Position numbers and translations under genes: made by a program
Notes under the pieces: generated by a model
The model's input: the letters and a program-made list of their open reading frames with translations, nothing else
What the model was told of the DNA's origin: nothing
Databases searched by the model: none
Assembly (NCBI GenBank): GCA_019117485.1
Contig: DWZQ01000034.1
Coordinates: 1 to 51,676 of the forward strand
Direction of reading: 5' to 3'
Length of the DNA: 51,676 nt
From: Candidatus Agathobaculum intestinipullorum
GTDB lineage: Bacteria > Bacillota > Clostridia > Oscillospirales > Butyricicoccaceae
Part shown: piece after piece, positions 35,619-44,714 of the stretch
Numbering within the stretch: the first letter of the stretch is position 1
How the letters are laid out: every line of letters starts with the position of its first letter

Positions 35619-38075
35619 ATGAGTGAAACGAACAACCGCCGTGCAGAGCAGCCGGTGGGACAGGCCGGTGGAGATAGTGCCGCGTCACCGACTGAGTTGC
35701 TGGAAAACCTTTTAAGCAATCTGGAGGATACTGCGGCACAGGTTGAAACGCTTGCACCATCATCCGTTGAACCAGTTCACCCCATTGAACCGGCAGCACC
35801 ATTATCGGAGAATACGGAGGATATAACCGAGCAAGCGTCGGAAACCATAGAATCAGAGATAACGGAAGAAGATGCTGCCCCAGCGGAGGATTTTGCAGAA
35901 CAAGGCGAAGATGCAGCCGTTGAGGATGAAGATGGCGCGGAAGCGATAGATGAGCAAGTGCCGGATGAATTAGATGCGCAAGCCGGTCCCGAGGTAGAAG
36001 GGGCCGGCGAGGTGAACGAGGAAGATGAGACTGAGACAGACGGACAAACATCCCCCTCGCTTACCGAAACTGCACTGACCGTATTGGGTATGGGATCAGA
36101 TGAGACGGATGGTATGTCGCTTCTGGAAAAGGCGCAGTACCATGCGCGTATGCGCCGCCGCGAACAAACACGGCTGCGCCGTGAAAACGCCAAGCGTAGC
36201 GCATCAGGAGCGGAGATTCCATATCAGGCAATGACGCCAATGGACATGCGTTTTACGTTGATTCGATTGGCCATTGCTGCAATTTTCCTGATTGTAGGTG
36301 TATTCCTGCGGCAAACTAGCGTGGGCGTGGTATTTTACCTGATCGCCTACCTGATCACCGTTCTGCCGATTGCCACACAGGTGGCCTATCATGTAACACA
36401 TGGCAGATATTTTGATGAATACATGCTGATTCTTATCGCGTCGCTTGGCGCTTTCCTGTTAGGTAACCGCCCGGAAGCGACGCTGGTGTTGATGCTGCAT
36501 GCTGTCGGCAAGATAGTCAGCGATTTGGTGCTAAGTACGACCCATAATTCCCTTACCCAACAGACCGGTTTTGTGCCTGACCGCGCTTCGGTTGTCAACA
36601 TGCAGGGGGAAGAACGGCAGGTCACGCCAGCCGAAATCCGAATTGGAGACTTTGTACTGGTGCGCTCGGGGGAGCGGATACCAATTGATGGTATTGTGCT
36701 GCGCGGCGAGGGTACCGTGGACGATACGGTCCTGACTGGCGACAGTGAACCGGTACAGGTGGTTAAAAATGTAAAAGTGCTTGCTGGCAGCCTGTACACC
36801 GGCTCGCTGTTGTTATTGCGTGCCGTAGCGCGCTTTGAAGACTGTGCGGTCAATCAGATTCTGCGTGTGCAGGAGGATGGCAAGGAACGCAAGGCTGCGT
36901 TGGAAGACAGCGTGACGCATGGGGCTAATCATATCATTCCGGTGATTATCGTTCTGGCAGTGTTGTTGTCGGTCATCCCACCGTTATTCAATTCCGGCAC
37001 ATCCATGTCTAACTGGGTGTACCGCGCGTTGACTATTCTGATGGTTTGCTGCCCAACCGCGCTGATTATTTCGGTGCCGCTTTGCTTCCTTTGCGGTAGC
37101 GGACGGTTGATGCAGAAAGGTATCCATGTTAAGGGCAGCGAAGCAATCGAAAAAATGGCTGAGTTGCGCATGGCGGTATTTGATAAGACCGGCACACTAA
37201 CCCAAGGCAACCTGCATGTCAAGGAAATTCACGGCACACAGGATTTCAATCAGGAAAGCTGTCTGGCGTTGGCAGCTGCGGCTGAGCAGATGTCGCAGCA
37301 TCCGGTCGCACGGGCGGTTGTAGCTGCTTATCAGGGCGTGCCGCAAAAAATCAGCGAATTTGAGGAATTTCCCGGTCGCGGTGTGCGTGCGCGCATTGGC
37401 AACCGTAATCTGCTGGCAGGCAACCGTCGCCTGATGATTGCACGCGGCGTCAAGGGTGTGCCGGATATCAGCGGTACGGTGGTGTACGTTGCGTATGAAG
37501 GCGATTTTGCCGGCGCAATTGTGTTAGAGGATACTGTGCGTCCCGAAGCCGCCGAAGCCGTCAAGGAACTGAAAAGTCAGGGCGTTCTGCGTACTGTCAT
37601 CCTGACCGGCGACACCGAGCTGCCTACCCATCAGGCGGCCGAAGCAATCGGCATCGATACCGTGCACTTCGGCTTGCAACCGGAAGAAAAAGCTTCCAAA
37701 ATGGAGTTCCTGATGCGCACCATTCCGACGGACGGCACGGCCGCCTATATCGGCGATGGTGTTAACGACATTGAAGAACTGAAAATGGCGGATGTCGGCA
37801 TTGCAATGGGCGTTGCTGGTTCGCAGCAGTCCGCGTCGGCTACCAATATTCTCGTGATGACCAACGACCTGATGCGGCTGAGCGATACGCTGCGCATCTG
37901 CCGCCGCACGCATAGCATTGCATTGCAGAATATGGTTGTTGTTATCTTAGTCAAAATTGTACTGGCGCTGCTCACGCTGGTAGGCGTTGCCTATATGTGG
38001 CAGGCAATCGCTGCCGATGTGCTGCTGACTGTGTTGACTGTGTTTAACGCAGCGCGTATTCTGGGTACGAAATAA
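35619..38075 (+). CDS. P1B-type metal-transporting ATPase with a CPT motif and acidic N-terminus
   Basis: This 818-residue protein starts at ATG 35619 after GGAGGG. The first 204 residues have no HMA domain; residues about 25-165 are Glu/Asp-rich and look disordered. The core has the P-type motifs TGDSEP, DKTGTLTQG, the HP locus (QMSQHPVARAV) and GDGVNDIEELKMADVGIAMG. The transmembrane metal motif is C-C-P-T (477-480) where CadA/ZntA have C-P-C. A conserved Asp follows in the last helices ('AADVLLTVLTVFNAARIL'). Coupling to a CadC-like sensor suggests export of Cd, Zn or Pb, but the altered motif may change specificity. Confidence 0.85.
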   Translation: MSETNNRRAEQPVGQAGGDSAASPTELLENLLSNLEDTAAQVETLAPSSVEPVHPIEPAAPLSENTEDITEQASETIESEITEEDAAPAEDFAEQGEDAAVEDEDGAEAIDEQVPDELDAQAGPEVEGAGEVNEEDETETDGQTSPSLTETALTVLGMGSDETDGMSLLEKAQYHARMRRREQTRLRRENAKRSASGAEIPYQAMTPMDMRFTLIRLAIAAIFLIVGVFLRQTSVGVVFYLIAYLITVLPIATQVAYHVTHGRYFDEYMLILIASLGAFLLGNRPEATLVLMLHAVGKIVSDLVLSTTHNSLTQQTGFVPDRASVVNMQGEERQVTPAEIRIGDFVLVRSGERIPIDGIVLRGEGTVDDTVLTGDSEPVQVVKNVKVLAGSLYTGSLLLLRAVARFEDCAVNQILRVQEDGKERKAALEDSVTHGANHIIPVIIVLAVLLSVIPPLFNSGTSMSNWVYRALTILMVCCPTALIISVPLCFLCGSGRLMQKGIHVKGSEAIEKMAELRMAVFDKTGTLTQGNLHVKEIHGTQDFNQESCLALAAAAEQMSQHPVARAVVAAYQGVPQKISEFEEFPGRGVRARIGNRNLLAGNRRLMIARGVKGVPDISGTVVYVAYEGDFAGAIVLEDTVRPEAAEAVKELKSQGVLRTVILTGDTELPTHQAAEAIGIDTVHFGLQPEEKASKMEFLMRTIPTDGTAAYIGDGVNDIEELKMADVGIAMGVAGSQQSASATNILVMTNDLMRLSDTLRICRRTHSIALQNMVVVILVKIVLALLTLVGVAYMWQAIAADVLLTVLTVFNAARILGTK

Positions 38076-38085
38076 AACGTAGAGC

Positions 38086-38121
38086 AAGGCCATACCGGAT
38101 AAATCGGTATGGCCTTTTTTT
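38086..38121 (+). terminator. Terminator of the metal-resistance operon
   Basis: AAGGCCATACCG pairs with CGGTATGGCCTT around a seven-base loop, followed by further T. Confidence 0.9.
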
Positions 38122-38169
38122 ATATTTTGTGGTATACTGGTTTCGTATTTTGTTTTGGAGGAAACCGCC

Positions 38170-40005
38170 TTGCACAAGAAAATGGAAGCCATCCTGTCCC
38201 GCGTGCAGAAGCCGGCGCGTTATGTCGGCGGCGAGTGGGGTTCGGTGATGAAAAATAAGGCAGAAGTTGACCTGAGGTTCGCTTTCTGTTTCCCAGATAC
38301 CTATGAGGTCGCCATGTCACACCTCGGTTCTCGTATTCTATACGGCTTGCTCAACGACCAGAACGGAATCTGGTGCGAGCGTGTATGTGCGCCGTGGATT
38401 GACATGGAGGCCGAAATGCGTGCAGCTGGTATCCCGCTCTATGGTTTGGAGAGCGGCGACCCGCTGACCGATTTTGATATTATCGCGTTTACACTACAAT
38501 ATGAGCTGTCGTTTACCAATATTCTGAACATGCTCGATATGGGCGGCATACCGGTGCTAGCTAAGAACCGTACGGAACTCAAGCACCTTGTCGCTTGCGG
38601 TGGCCCCTGCGCTTACAATCCGGAACCGCTGGCCGACTTCGTCGACCTGTTTATGATCGGGGACGGCGAGGAGATCATGCTGGAGTTTACCGATCTGTAC
38701 CGCAGGGCCAAACGCGAACATTGGAGTAAACAGCAGTTTTTAATCGCGGCTGCGCAGATCGAGGGGATGTATGTCCCATCTCTCTATGAGGTCAGTTACC
38801 ATGAGGACGGCACAATCGACTGCGTCACACCGACACACGGTGCGCCAGCCATGGTGCAAAAACGTATCGTGCAGGATCTGGATACGATGTATTATCCGGA
38901 GAGTTTTGTCGTGCCGTCCACCGATATCGTATTCGACCGCGCCATGATCGAGCTGTTTCGTGGCTGCCCGCGCGGTTGTCGTTTTTGTCAGGCAGGGCAT
39001 ACCTACCGCCCGCTGCGTACCAAGTCCAAGGAAACCTTGCTCAAACAGGCCGAGGCGGTGCTCAAAAACTCGGGTTATGAGGAAATTTCGCTCTCCTCGC
39101 TTTCGACGAGCGATTATGGCGACCTATCCGGCCTGACGGAGTGTATGCTCGACTACTGTGAGCCCCGGCATATCAGTTTGTCGCTGCCCAGCCTACGCGC
39201 GGACAGCTTCAGCGCAGAACTCATGCAGCGCGTACAGAAAACACGCAAAAGCGGTCTAACCTTTGCGTGCGAGGCAGGTACCCAGCGACTGCGCGATGTA
39301 ATCAACAAAAACATCCGTGAGGAGGATGTGCTGCACGCCTGTGAGATCGCATTTCAGGGCGGTTGGAACAACGTAAAACTGTATTTTATGATCGGCCTGC
39401 CAACCGAAACGACTGAGGATCTTGACGGTATCGCGGAAATCTGCAAAAAAGTTGCCTATTGCTGGCGCATGAACACCAATAACCGTGCGCGCGGTGTCCG
39501 TATCACCGCATCGGCATCCTGTTTTGTGCCCAAGCCGCAGACACCGTTCCAGTGGGATGCGCAGGACACGCTAGAACAGTTTATCGAAAAGCAGGCGCAC
39601 ATGAAGGAAATCATGCGCACACGCAATGTGACCTATAACTGGCATGACGCCAAGACATCCGTGCTTGAGGGCGTGATCGCACGCGGCGACCGCCGACAGG
39701 GCGCAGCAATCTATCTGGCGTGGCAGCGCGGCTGTAAAATGGATGGCTGGGATCAGTGCTTCGACTATGACAAGTGGATGCAGGCCTTTGCCGACTGCGG
39801 GCTTGATCCCGCGTTTTACGCAGCCCGTCAGCGGCCGCTTGACGAGGTGTTTCCGTGGGATCACATCGGCTGCGGTACGCGTAAGGAGCACCTCAAGCGC
39901 GAGTGGGAGCGTTCGCGCGAAGCGGCCATCACGCCGGACTGTATGCACCAGTGCGCGGGCTGTGGCGCGAATGCCCTGCTGAAGGGAGGCAAATGCCATG
40001 TTTAA
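38170..40005 (+). CDS. B12-binding-domain radical SAM protein (TIGR03960 family)
   Basis: This 611-residue protein starts at TTG 38170, eight bases after GGAGG. The opening 'ILSRVQKPARYVGGEWGSV' and 'FAFCFPDTYEVAMSHLG' belong to the TIGR03960 family. An N-terminal cobalamin-binding-like domain is followed by the radical SAM core with the cluster CxxxCxxC in 'RGCPRGCRFCQAGHTYRP'. It overlaps by eight bases the gene for its usual partner (TIGR03936/DUF2344). The reaction catalysed is unknown, although conservation suggests RNA or ribosome-related modification. Confidence 0.88.
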   Translation: MHKKMEAILSRVQKPARYVGGEWGSVMKNKAEVDLRFAFCFPDTYEVAMSHLGSRILYGLLNDQNGIWCERVCAPWIDMEAEMRAAGIPLYGLESGDPLTDFDIIAFTLQYELSFTNILNMLDMGGIPVLAKNRTELKHLVACGGPCAYNPEPLADFVDLFMIGDGEEIMLEFTDLYRRAKREHWSKQQFLIAAAQIEGMYVPSLYEVSYHEDGTIDCVTPTHGAPAMVQKRIVQDLDTMYYPESFVVPSTDIVFDRAMIELFRGCPRGCRFCQAGHTYRPLRTKSKETLLKQAEAVLKNSGYEEISLSSLSTSDYGDLSGLTECMLDYCEPRHISLSLPSLRADSFSAELMQRVQKTRKSGLTFACEAGTQRLRDVINKNIREEDVLHACEIAFQGGWNNVKLYFMIGLPTETTEDLDGIAEICKKVAYCWRMNTNNRARGVRITASASCFVPKPQTPFQWDAQDTLEQFIEKQAHMKEIMRTRNVTYNWHDAKTSVLEGVIARGDRRQGAAIYLAWQRGCKMDGWDQCFDYDKWMQAFADCGLDPAFYAARQRPLDEVFPWDHIGCGTRKEHLKREWERSREAAITPDCMHQCAGCGANALLKGGKCHV

Positions 40006-40666
40006 AGCACGCATGAAGTTTGCCAAAGAGGGGAGAGCCAAATATATCTCCCACCTTGATTTGATGCACACCATGCAGCGTGCCATGGCGCGCTGCCAGA
40101 TGCCCCTGTGGTTTACAGAAGGGTTTAACCAGCATGCTTATGTGTCGGTGGCGCTGCCGCTTTCAACCGGCTACTCGGGCGAGTGTGAGTTTTTGGATTT
40201 CAACATTACAGCGGATGCCGTGCCGGAAAACGCCGTCGAGGCACTCAACGATGTTTTTCCAGAAGGCTTGCGCGCGATCGAGATCTATCCGCTTGAGGAT
40301 GGCGGTATGAAGGTCGGCACGATCGCGTGGTCGCAGTACCGCATCACCTGGGAGTTCGAGGACGGTGTACCATCCGGCTTCCTGCCTGCGGTGCGCGAGC
40401 TGTTCGGACGTGGTAAGGTTGAGATTGTCAAACGAAGCAAGCGCGGCGAAAAGACGATCAACATGAAAGACTTGATGCGCGACCTGACCCTGACTGAGAG
40501 CGCACATGGGGTCACGGCGGTCGTCACAACCGCGGCGGGCAACGATAACCTCAGCCCAGAATATCTGACCCGCGCTATCCGGCAATACCTGCCGCAGTTC
40601 GACATTCCCTTTTGCGCTTATCACCGTTTGAACGTCTTTACCGCAGACGGCACTCCATTCCGATAA
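39998..40666 (+). CDS. TIGR03936 / DUF2344 radical-SAM-associated protein
   Basis: This 222-residue protein begins 'MFKARMKFAKEGRAKYISHLDLM', typical of DUF2344, with 'MPLWFTEGFNQHAYVSVALPL' and 'GYSGECEFLDF'. In some genomes this domain is fused to the radical SAM protein; here the two overlap by eight bases and presumably work together. Function is not known. Confidence 0.88.
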   Translation: MFKARMKFAKEGRAKYISHLDLMHTMQRAMARCQMPLWFTEGFNQHAYVSVALPLSTGYSGECEFLDFNITADAVPENAVEALNDVFPEGLRAIEIYPLEDGGMKVGTIAWSQYRITWEFEDGVPSGFLPAVRELFGRGKVEIVKRSKRGEKTINMKDLMRDLTLTESAHGVTAVVTTAAGNDNLSPEYLTRAIRQYLPQFDIPFCAYHRLNVFTADGTPFR

Positions 40667-40680
40667 AAGGAGGCACTTAG

Positions 40681-42075
40681 ATGCCTGTTACCGTTTCCGA
40701 TGAACAACTGCAAAGCCAGTTTACCTATATTGATGCGATTGCGTCAATGAACAACGGCAAACAGCTGCGCGCCTATACCCATACATTCGGCTGCCAGCAG
40801 AATGAGGCGGATACCGAGCACATCCGCGGCATGCTGCGTGAGATGGGTTATACGATGACTGAAGACGCAAACGAAGCGGATTTTATCCTCTTCAACACCT
40901 GTGCGGTACGCGAGCACGCAGAAGACCGCGCGTTCGGCAATATCGGTTCGCTGAGCCACCTGAAAAAACGACGGCCCGAGGTCATCATTGCACTGTGCGG
41001 CTGCATGGCGCAACAGGAGAAAAATGTCGAAAAAATCAAGAGAAGCTATCCTCAAGTCAGCCTGCTGTTTGGAACGCATGCGCTTTGGCGGTTTCCGTCA
41101 CTGTTGTACCGTGTACTCACGGGGGAAAAGCGCGTGTTCGACATCAACGGAGAGGACGACATCGCTGAAGGTCTGCCTGTGTTGCGCGCACAGGGGCCAA
41201 AGGCGTGGCTGTCGATCATGTACGGCTGTAATAATTTCTGCACCTACTGTATTGTCCCCTATGTGCGTGGACGCGAGCGCAGCCGCCGACCGGAGGAAAT
41301 CGAAAAAGAGTTGCGTGAGCTGATCACAGCAGGATATAAGGAAATCACGCTTCTCGGTCAAAATGTCAACTCTTACGGCAAGGATTTAGGATTGGATATC
41401 GACTTTGCAGACCTGCTGCGTAGGCTCAACGCCGTTCCGGGCGACTTCTGGCTGCGGTTTATGACCAGCCACCCGAAAGATGCATCACCGCGCCTGTTTG
41501 ACGCGATGGCACAGTGTGACAAGGTAGCCAAGCAGCTGCATTTGCCGTTTCAATCTGGCAGCGATGAGATTCTTCGCCGCATGAACCGACGGTATACGGC
41601 AGCGGAATATCGCGCTTTGATTGCAGACGCGCGGACAAAAATGCCGGATATCACGCTGTCAAGTGATATTATCGTCGGTTTCCCGGGTGAGACTGAGCAG
41701 GATTTCGAACAGACACTCCAATTGGTCGAAGATGTGCAATTCGATCTGCTGTTTACTTTCCTGTATTCGCCGCGCACGGGCACGCCCGCTGCTTCCTATG
41801 AAGATAACGCAACGCCACAGGACAAGCAGCGCCGCTTTGAACGTCTGCTTAAGGTGCAGGATGAGATCGTAGCCTCCCGGCAGGCCGCTTATCAGGGCAA
41901 GACGTTGCGTCTTTTGGTCGACGGCACTGCAAAGGGACCGGACTATCCGTTCACTGCGCGCACTGAGGGCAACCTGTTGGTCTGCGTGCGTGGTGAAGGT
42001 TTCGAAATCGGCTCATTTATCGAGGCGAAGATTGAGAAAACCAGCTTGCGCTGCCTGTTTGCTCACAAATTATAG
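40681..42075 (+). CDS. miaB: tRNA-2-methylthio-N6-dimethylallyladenosine synthase
   Basis: MiaB adds the methylthio group to i6A37 of tRNAs. The 464-residue protein has the N-terminal cluster domain (cysteines in 'TFGCQQNEADTE', 'FNTCAVREHAE', 'LCGCMAQQE'), the radical SAM cluster CxxxCxxC in 'MYGCNNFCTYCIVPYVRGRE', and a C-terminal TRAM domain. The upstream gene of the same pathway, miaA, lies 4.6 kb downstream in the same direction. The start follows AAAGGAGG. Confidence 0.95.
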   Translation: MPVTVSDEQLQSQFTYIDAIASMNNGKQLRAYTHTFGCQQNEADTEHIRGMLREMGYTMTEDANEADFILFNTCAVREHAEDRAFGNIGSLSHLKKRRPEVIIALCGCMAQQEKNVEKIKRSYPQVSLLFGTHALWRFPSLLYRVLTGEKRVFDINGEDDIAEGLPVLRAQGPKAWLSIMYGCNNFCTYCIVPYVRGRERSRRPEEIEKELRELITAGYKEITLLGQNVNSYGKDLGLDIDFADLLRRLNAVPGDFWLRFMTSHPKDASPRLFDAMAQCDKVAKQLHLPFQSGSDEILRRMNRRYTAAEYRALIADARTKMPDITLSSDIIVGFPGETEQDFEQTLQLVEDVQFDLLFTFLYSPRTGTPAASYEDNATPQDKQRRFERLLKVQDEIVASRQAAYQGKTLRLLVDGTAKGPDYPFTARTEGNLLVCVRGEGFEIGSFIEAKIEKTSLRCLFAHKL

Positions 42076-42090
42076 AAAGAGGGAAACACC

Positions 42091-44682
42091 ATGGCCGAAC
42101 TCACGCCCATGATGAAGCAATACTTTGAAATCAAAAATAAAAACAAGGATTATATCCTGTTTTATCGTCTGGGCGATTTCTATGAAATGTTTTTTGAGGA
42201 CGCCAAGCTGGCTTCCTGTGAACTTGAATTAACACTAACCGGTCGCGACTGCGGGCAAGAGGAACGCGCACCGATGTGCGGCGTACCGTATCACAGTGCA
42301 GAGAGTTATATCGCAAAACTGGTGCGCAAAGGCTATAAAATTGCCATCTGTGAACAGGTCGAAGATCCAAAGCTCACCAAAGGGCTGGTCAAGCGCGAAA
42401 TTGTGCGGCGTGTTACGCCGGGCACAGTTGTCGAAGCGTCTATGCTTGAAGAAGAACGCAACAACTTTCTTGGTTGCGTCTATGCTGAGCAGGGCGGTAT
42501 CGGCGTTTGTTTTGCGGATATTACAACAGGAGAGGTTTACGCAACCGGTTCGGGAAATTGGCAGGAGATTGCGAGCGAACTCGGTCGGTTTTCCCCGCGT
42601 GAAGTACTGGTTGGCGGTACGGCCGCCACTGCGGACGCGTTTCTAACCTTTCTGAAAGAACGTCTGGAAGCGCTCATCGAGCCTATGCCGGACGAGTGCT
42701 TTGAAATGCAGCGCGCAGCAGAGCATATCCGCGGACATTTCCGTATAGAGGATTTTGACGCTGCCGGGTTGACCGATCTACCGCAGACTGTCCAGTGTCT
42801 CGGCGGCTTGCTGGACTATTTGGAGCAGACGCAACAGGCCAGTTTGGCAGCACTCAGCCGACTTCAGGTCTATCATCAGGGACAGTTCATGGAACTCGAC
42901 CTGATTGCGCGACGCAATCTGGAACTATGTGAAACCATGCGTACCAAAGAGAAAAAGGGGACGCTTTTGTGGGTGCTCGACCGCACCAAGACGGCGATGG
43001 GTTCGCGTCTCATCCGGCAGTGGCTGGAAAAACCGCTCTACAATCCGCTGCATATCGTGCGCCGCCAACAGGCGGTGGGGGCGCTGTGCGATGATGTGAT
43101 CGCGCGCAGCGCGCTGTCCGACGCACTCAAAAAGGTGTTCGATATGGAACGGCTGATCGGCCGCATCACCTATGGTACCGCGAACTGCCGCGACCTGCGT
43201 GCGCTATCCGCTGCGATCGAATGCCTGCCCGAGATTCGGGCACAAGCGGCGCAGTTTTCCCAGCCGATGCTGCGTGAGATTACACAGAGCATGGATTTGC
43301 TGGAGGATATCCATGCGCTGGTTGAACTGTCGATTGTGGATGAACCGCCGATCCTGCTGCGCGAGGGCGGCATGATCCGCACGGGCTACAACGAGGAAAT
43401 TGACTATTTGCGCGATCTTGCATCCGGCGGCAAGGGCAAGATTGCGGAAATCGAGCAGACCGAACGCGAAAAAACCGGAATCAGCAAGCTGAAAATCGGT
43501 TACAACCGCGTGTTTGGTTACTATATTGAGGTCAGCAAGTCGAATATTGACGCAGTGCCTGATTATTACATCCGTAAACAGACGCTGGCCAATGGAGAAC
43601 GCTATATTACCGAGGAGCTGAAACAGCTCGAAAGCACCGTACTCGGTGCGCAGGAACGGCTAACCGCACTGGAGTACGAAGTGTTTGTCTCTGTGCGCGA
43701 CCAGATTGCCGATCAGGTACACCGCGTGCAGAAAACCGCACAAGCAGTCGCGTCGCTCGATGTGCTGTGCGCACTCGCTGAAGTCGCATGCGACAATAAC
43801 TATACCTGTCCGGTTGTTGATTTCTCGGACAAAATTGAAATTCATGACGGCCGTCATCCAGTGGTTGAAAAAATGTTGGCCGACAGCTTTTTTATCCCAA
43901 ACGATACATTACTGGACGGCGGTGAAAACCGTGTGTCTATCATCACGGGTCCGAACATGGCCGGTAAATCCACCTACATGCGGCAGGTCGCACTGATTAC
44001 GATCATGGCACAGATCGGCTCGTTTGTCCCTGCCTCCTCTGCACATATTGGCGTAGCTGATCGCGTGTTTACGCGCGTTGGCGCGTCGGACGATCTGGCG
44101 AGCGGCCAGTCTACTTTTATGGTCGAAATGAGCGAGGTGGCGGACATCCTCAAACACGCGACGAAATCCAGTCTGCTAATTTTGGACGAGATCGGCCGAG
44201 GTACCTCGACCTACGACGGGATGTCGATTGCCCGCGCGGTGATCGAATATGTCGCAGACAAACGTAAAGTGGGCGCTCGGGCGCTGTTCGCCACGCACTA
44301 CCATGAACTGACCGTACTCGAAGAAATGGTCAAAGGCGTTAAGAATTACAACATTGCGGTCAAAAAACGCGGCGACGATATCACTTTCCTGCGCAAGATC
44401 GTGCGCGGCGGCGCGGATGACAGTTATGGTATTGAGGTCGCCAAGCTTGCAGGTATTCCGAACGCGGTTATCAAGCGCGCCAAGGCCGTATTGGCCGATC
44501 TGGAATCAACCATGCCGCGGCCTGAGTTACATGAGCTGACCGAGGAGGACGAAGGTCCTCAAATCACGATGGAAACGCTTGCAGACAATGCAGTCGCACA
44601 GCGGTTACGCGCGTTGCAAGTGGATACCATGACGCCGATTGAGGCTCTTAATGCGCTGTATGAGCTGAAGAAAATGCTATAA
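42091..44682 (+). CDS. mutS: DNA mismatch repair protein MutS
   Basis: This 863-residue protein recognises mismatches. The N-terminal domain has 'YRLGDFYEMFFEDA' (Phe-x-Glu mismatch contact). The clamp and lever region follows, then the ATPase with P-loop GPNMAGKSTYMRQ, 'DDLASGQSTFMVEM' and 'LLILDEIGRGTSTYDG'. It ends with a helix-turn-helix dimer region. It starts 15 bp after miaB and is followed by mutL. Confidence 0.97.
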   Translation: MAELTPMMKQYFEIKNKNKDYILFYRLGDFYEMFFEDAKLASCELELTLTGRDCGQEERAPMCGVPYHSAESYIAKLVRKGYKIAICEQVEDPKLTKGLVKREIVRRVTPGTVVEASMLEEERNNFLGCVYAEQGGIGVCFADITTGEVYATGSGNWQEIASELGRFSPREVLVGGTAATADAFLTFLKERLEALIEPMPDECFEMQRAAEHIRGHFRIEDFDAAGLTDLPQTVQCLGGLLDYLEQTQQASLAALSRLQVYHQGQFMELDLIARRNLELCETMRTKEKKGTLLWVLDRTKTAMGSRLIRQWLEKPLYNPLHIVRRQQAVGALCDDVIARSALSDALKKVFDMERLIGRITYGTANCRDLRALSAAIECLPEIRAQAAQFSQPMLREITQSMDLLEDIHALVELSIVDEPPILLREGGMIRTGYNEEIDYLRDLASGGKGKIAEIEQTEREKTGISKLKIGYNRVFGYYIEVSKSNIDAVPDYYIRKQTLANGERYITEELKQLESTVLGAQERLTALEYEVFVSVRDQIADQVHRVQKTAQAVASLDVLCALAEVACDNNYTCPVVDFSDKIEIHDGRHPVVEKMLADSFFIPNDTLLDGGENRVSIITGPNMAGKSTYMRQVALITIMAQIGSFVPASSAHIGVADRVFTRVGASDDLASGQSTFMVEMSEVADILKHATKSSLLILDEIGRGTSTYDGMSIARAVIEYVADKRKVGARALFATHYHELTVLEEMVKGVKNYNIAVKKRGDDITFLRKIVRGGADDSYGIEVAKLAGIPNAVIKRAKAVLADLESTMPRPELHELTEEDEGPQITMETLADNAVAQRLRALQVDTMTPIEALNALYELKKML

Positions 44683-44714
44683 CAGTATGTTATCCCGTTG
44701 GAAAGGACGCTGAA

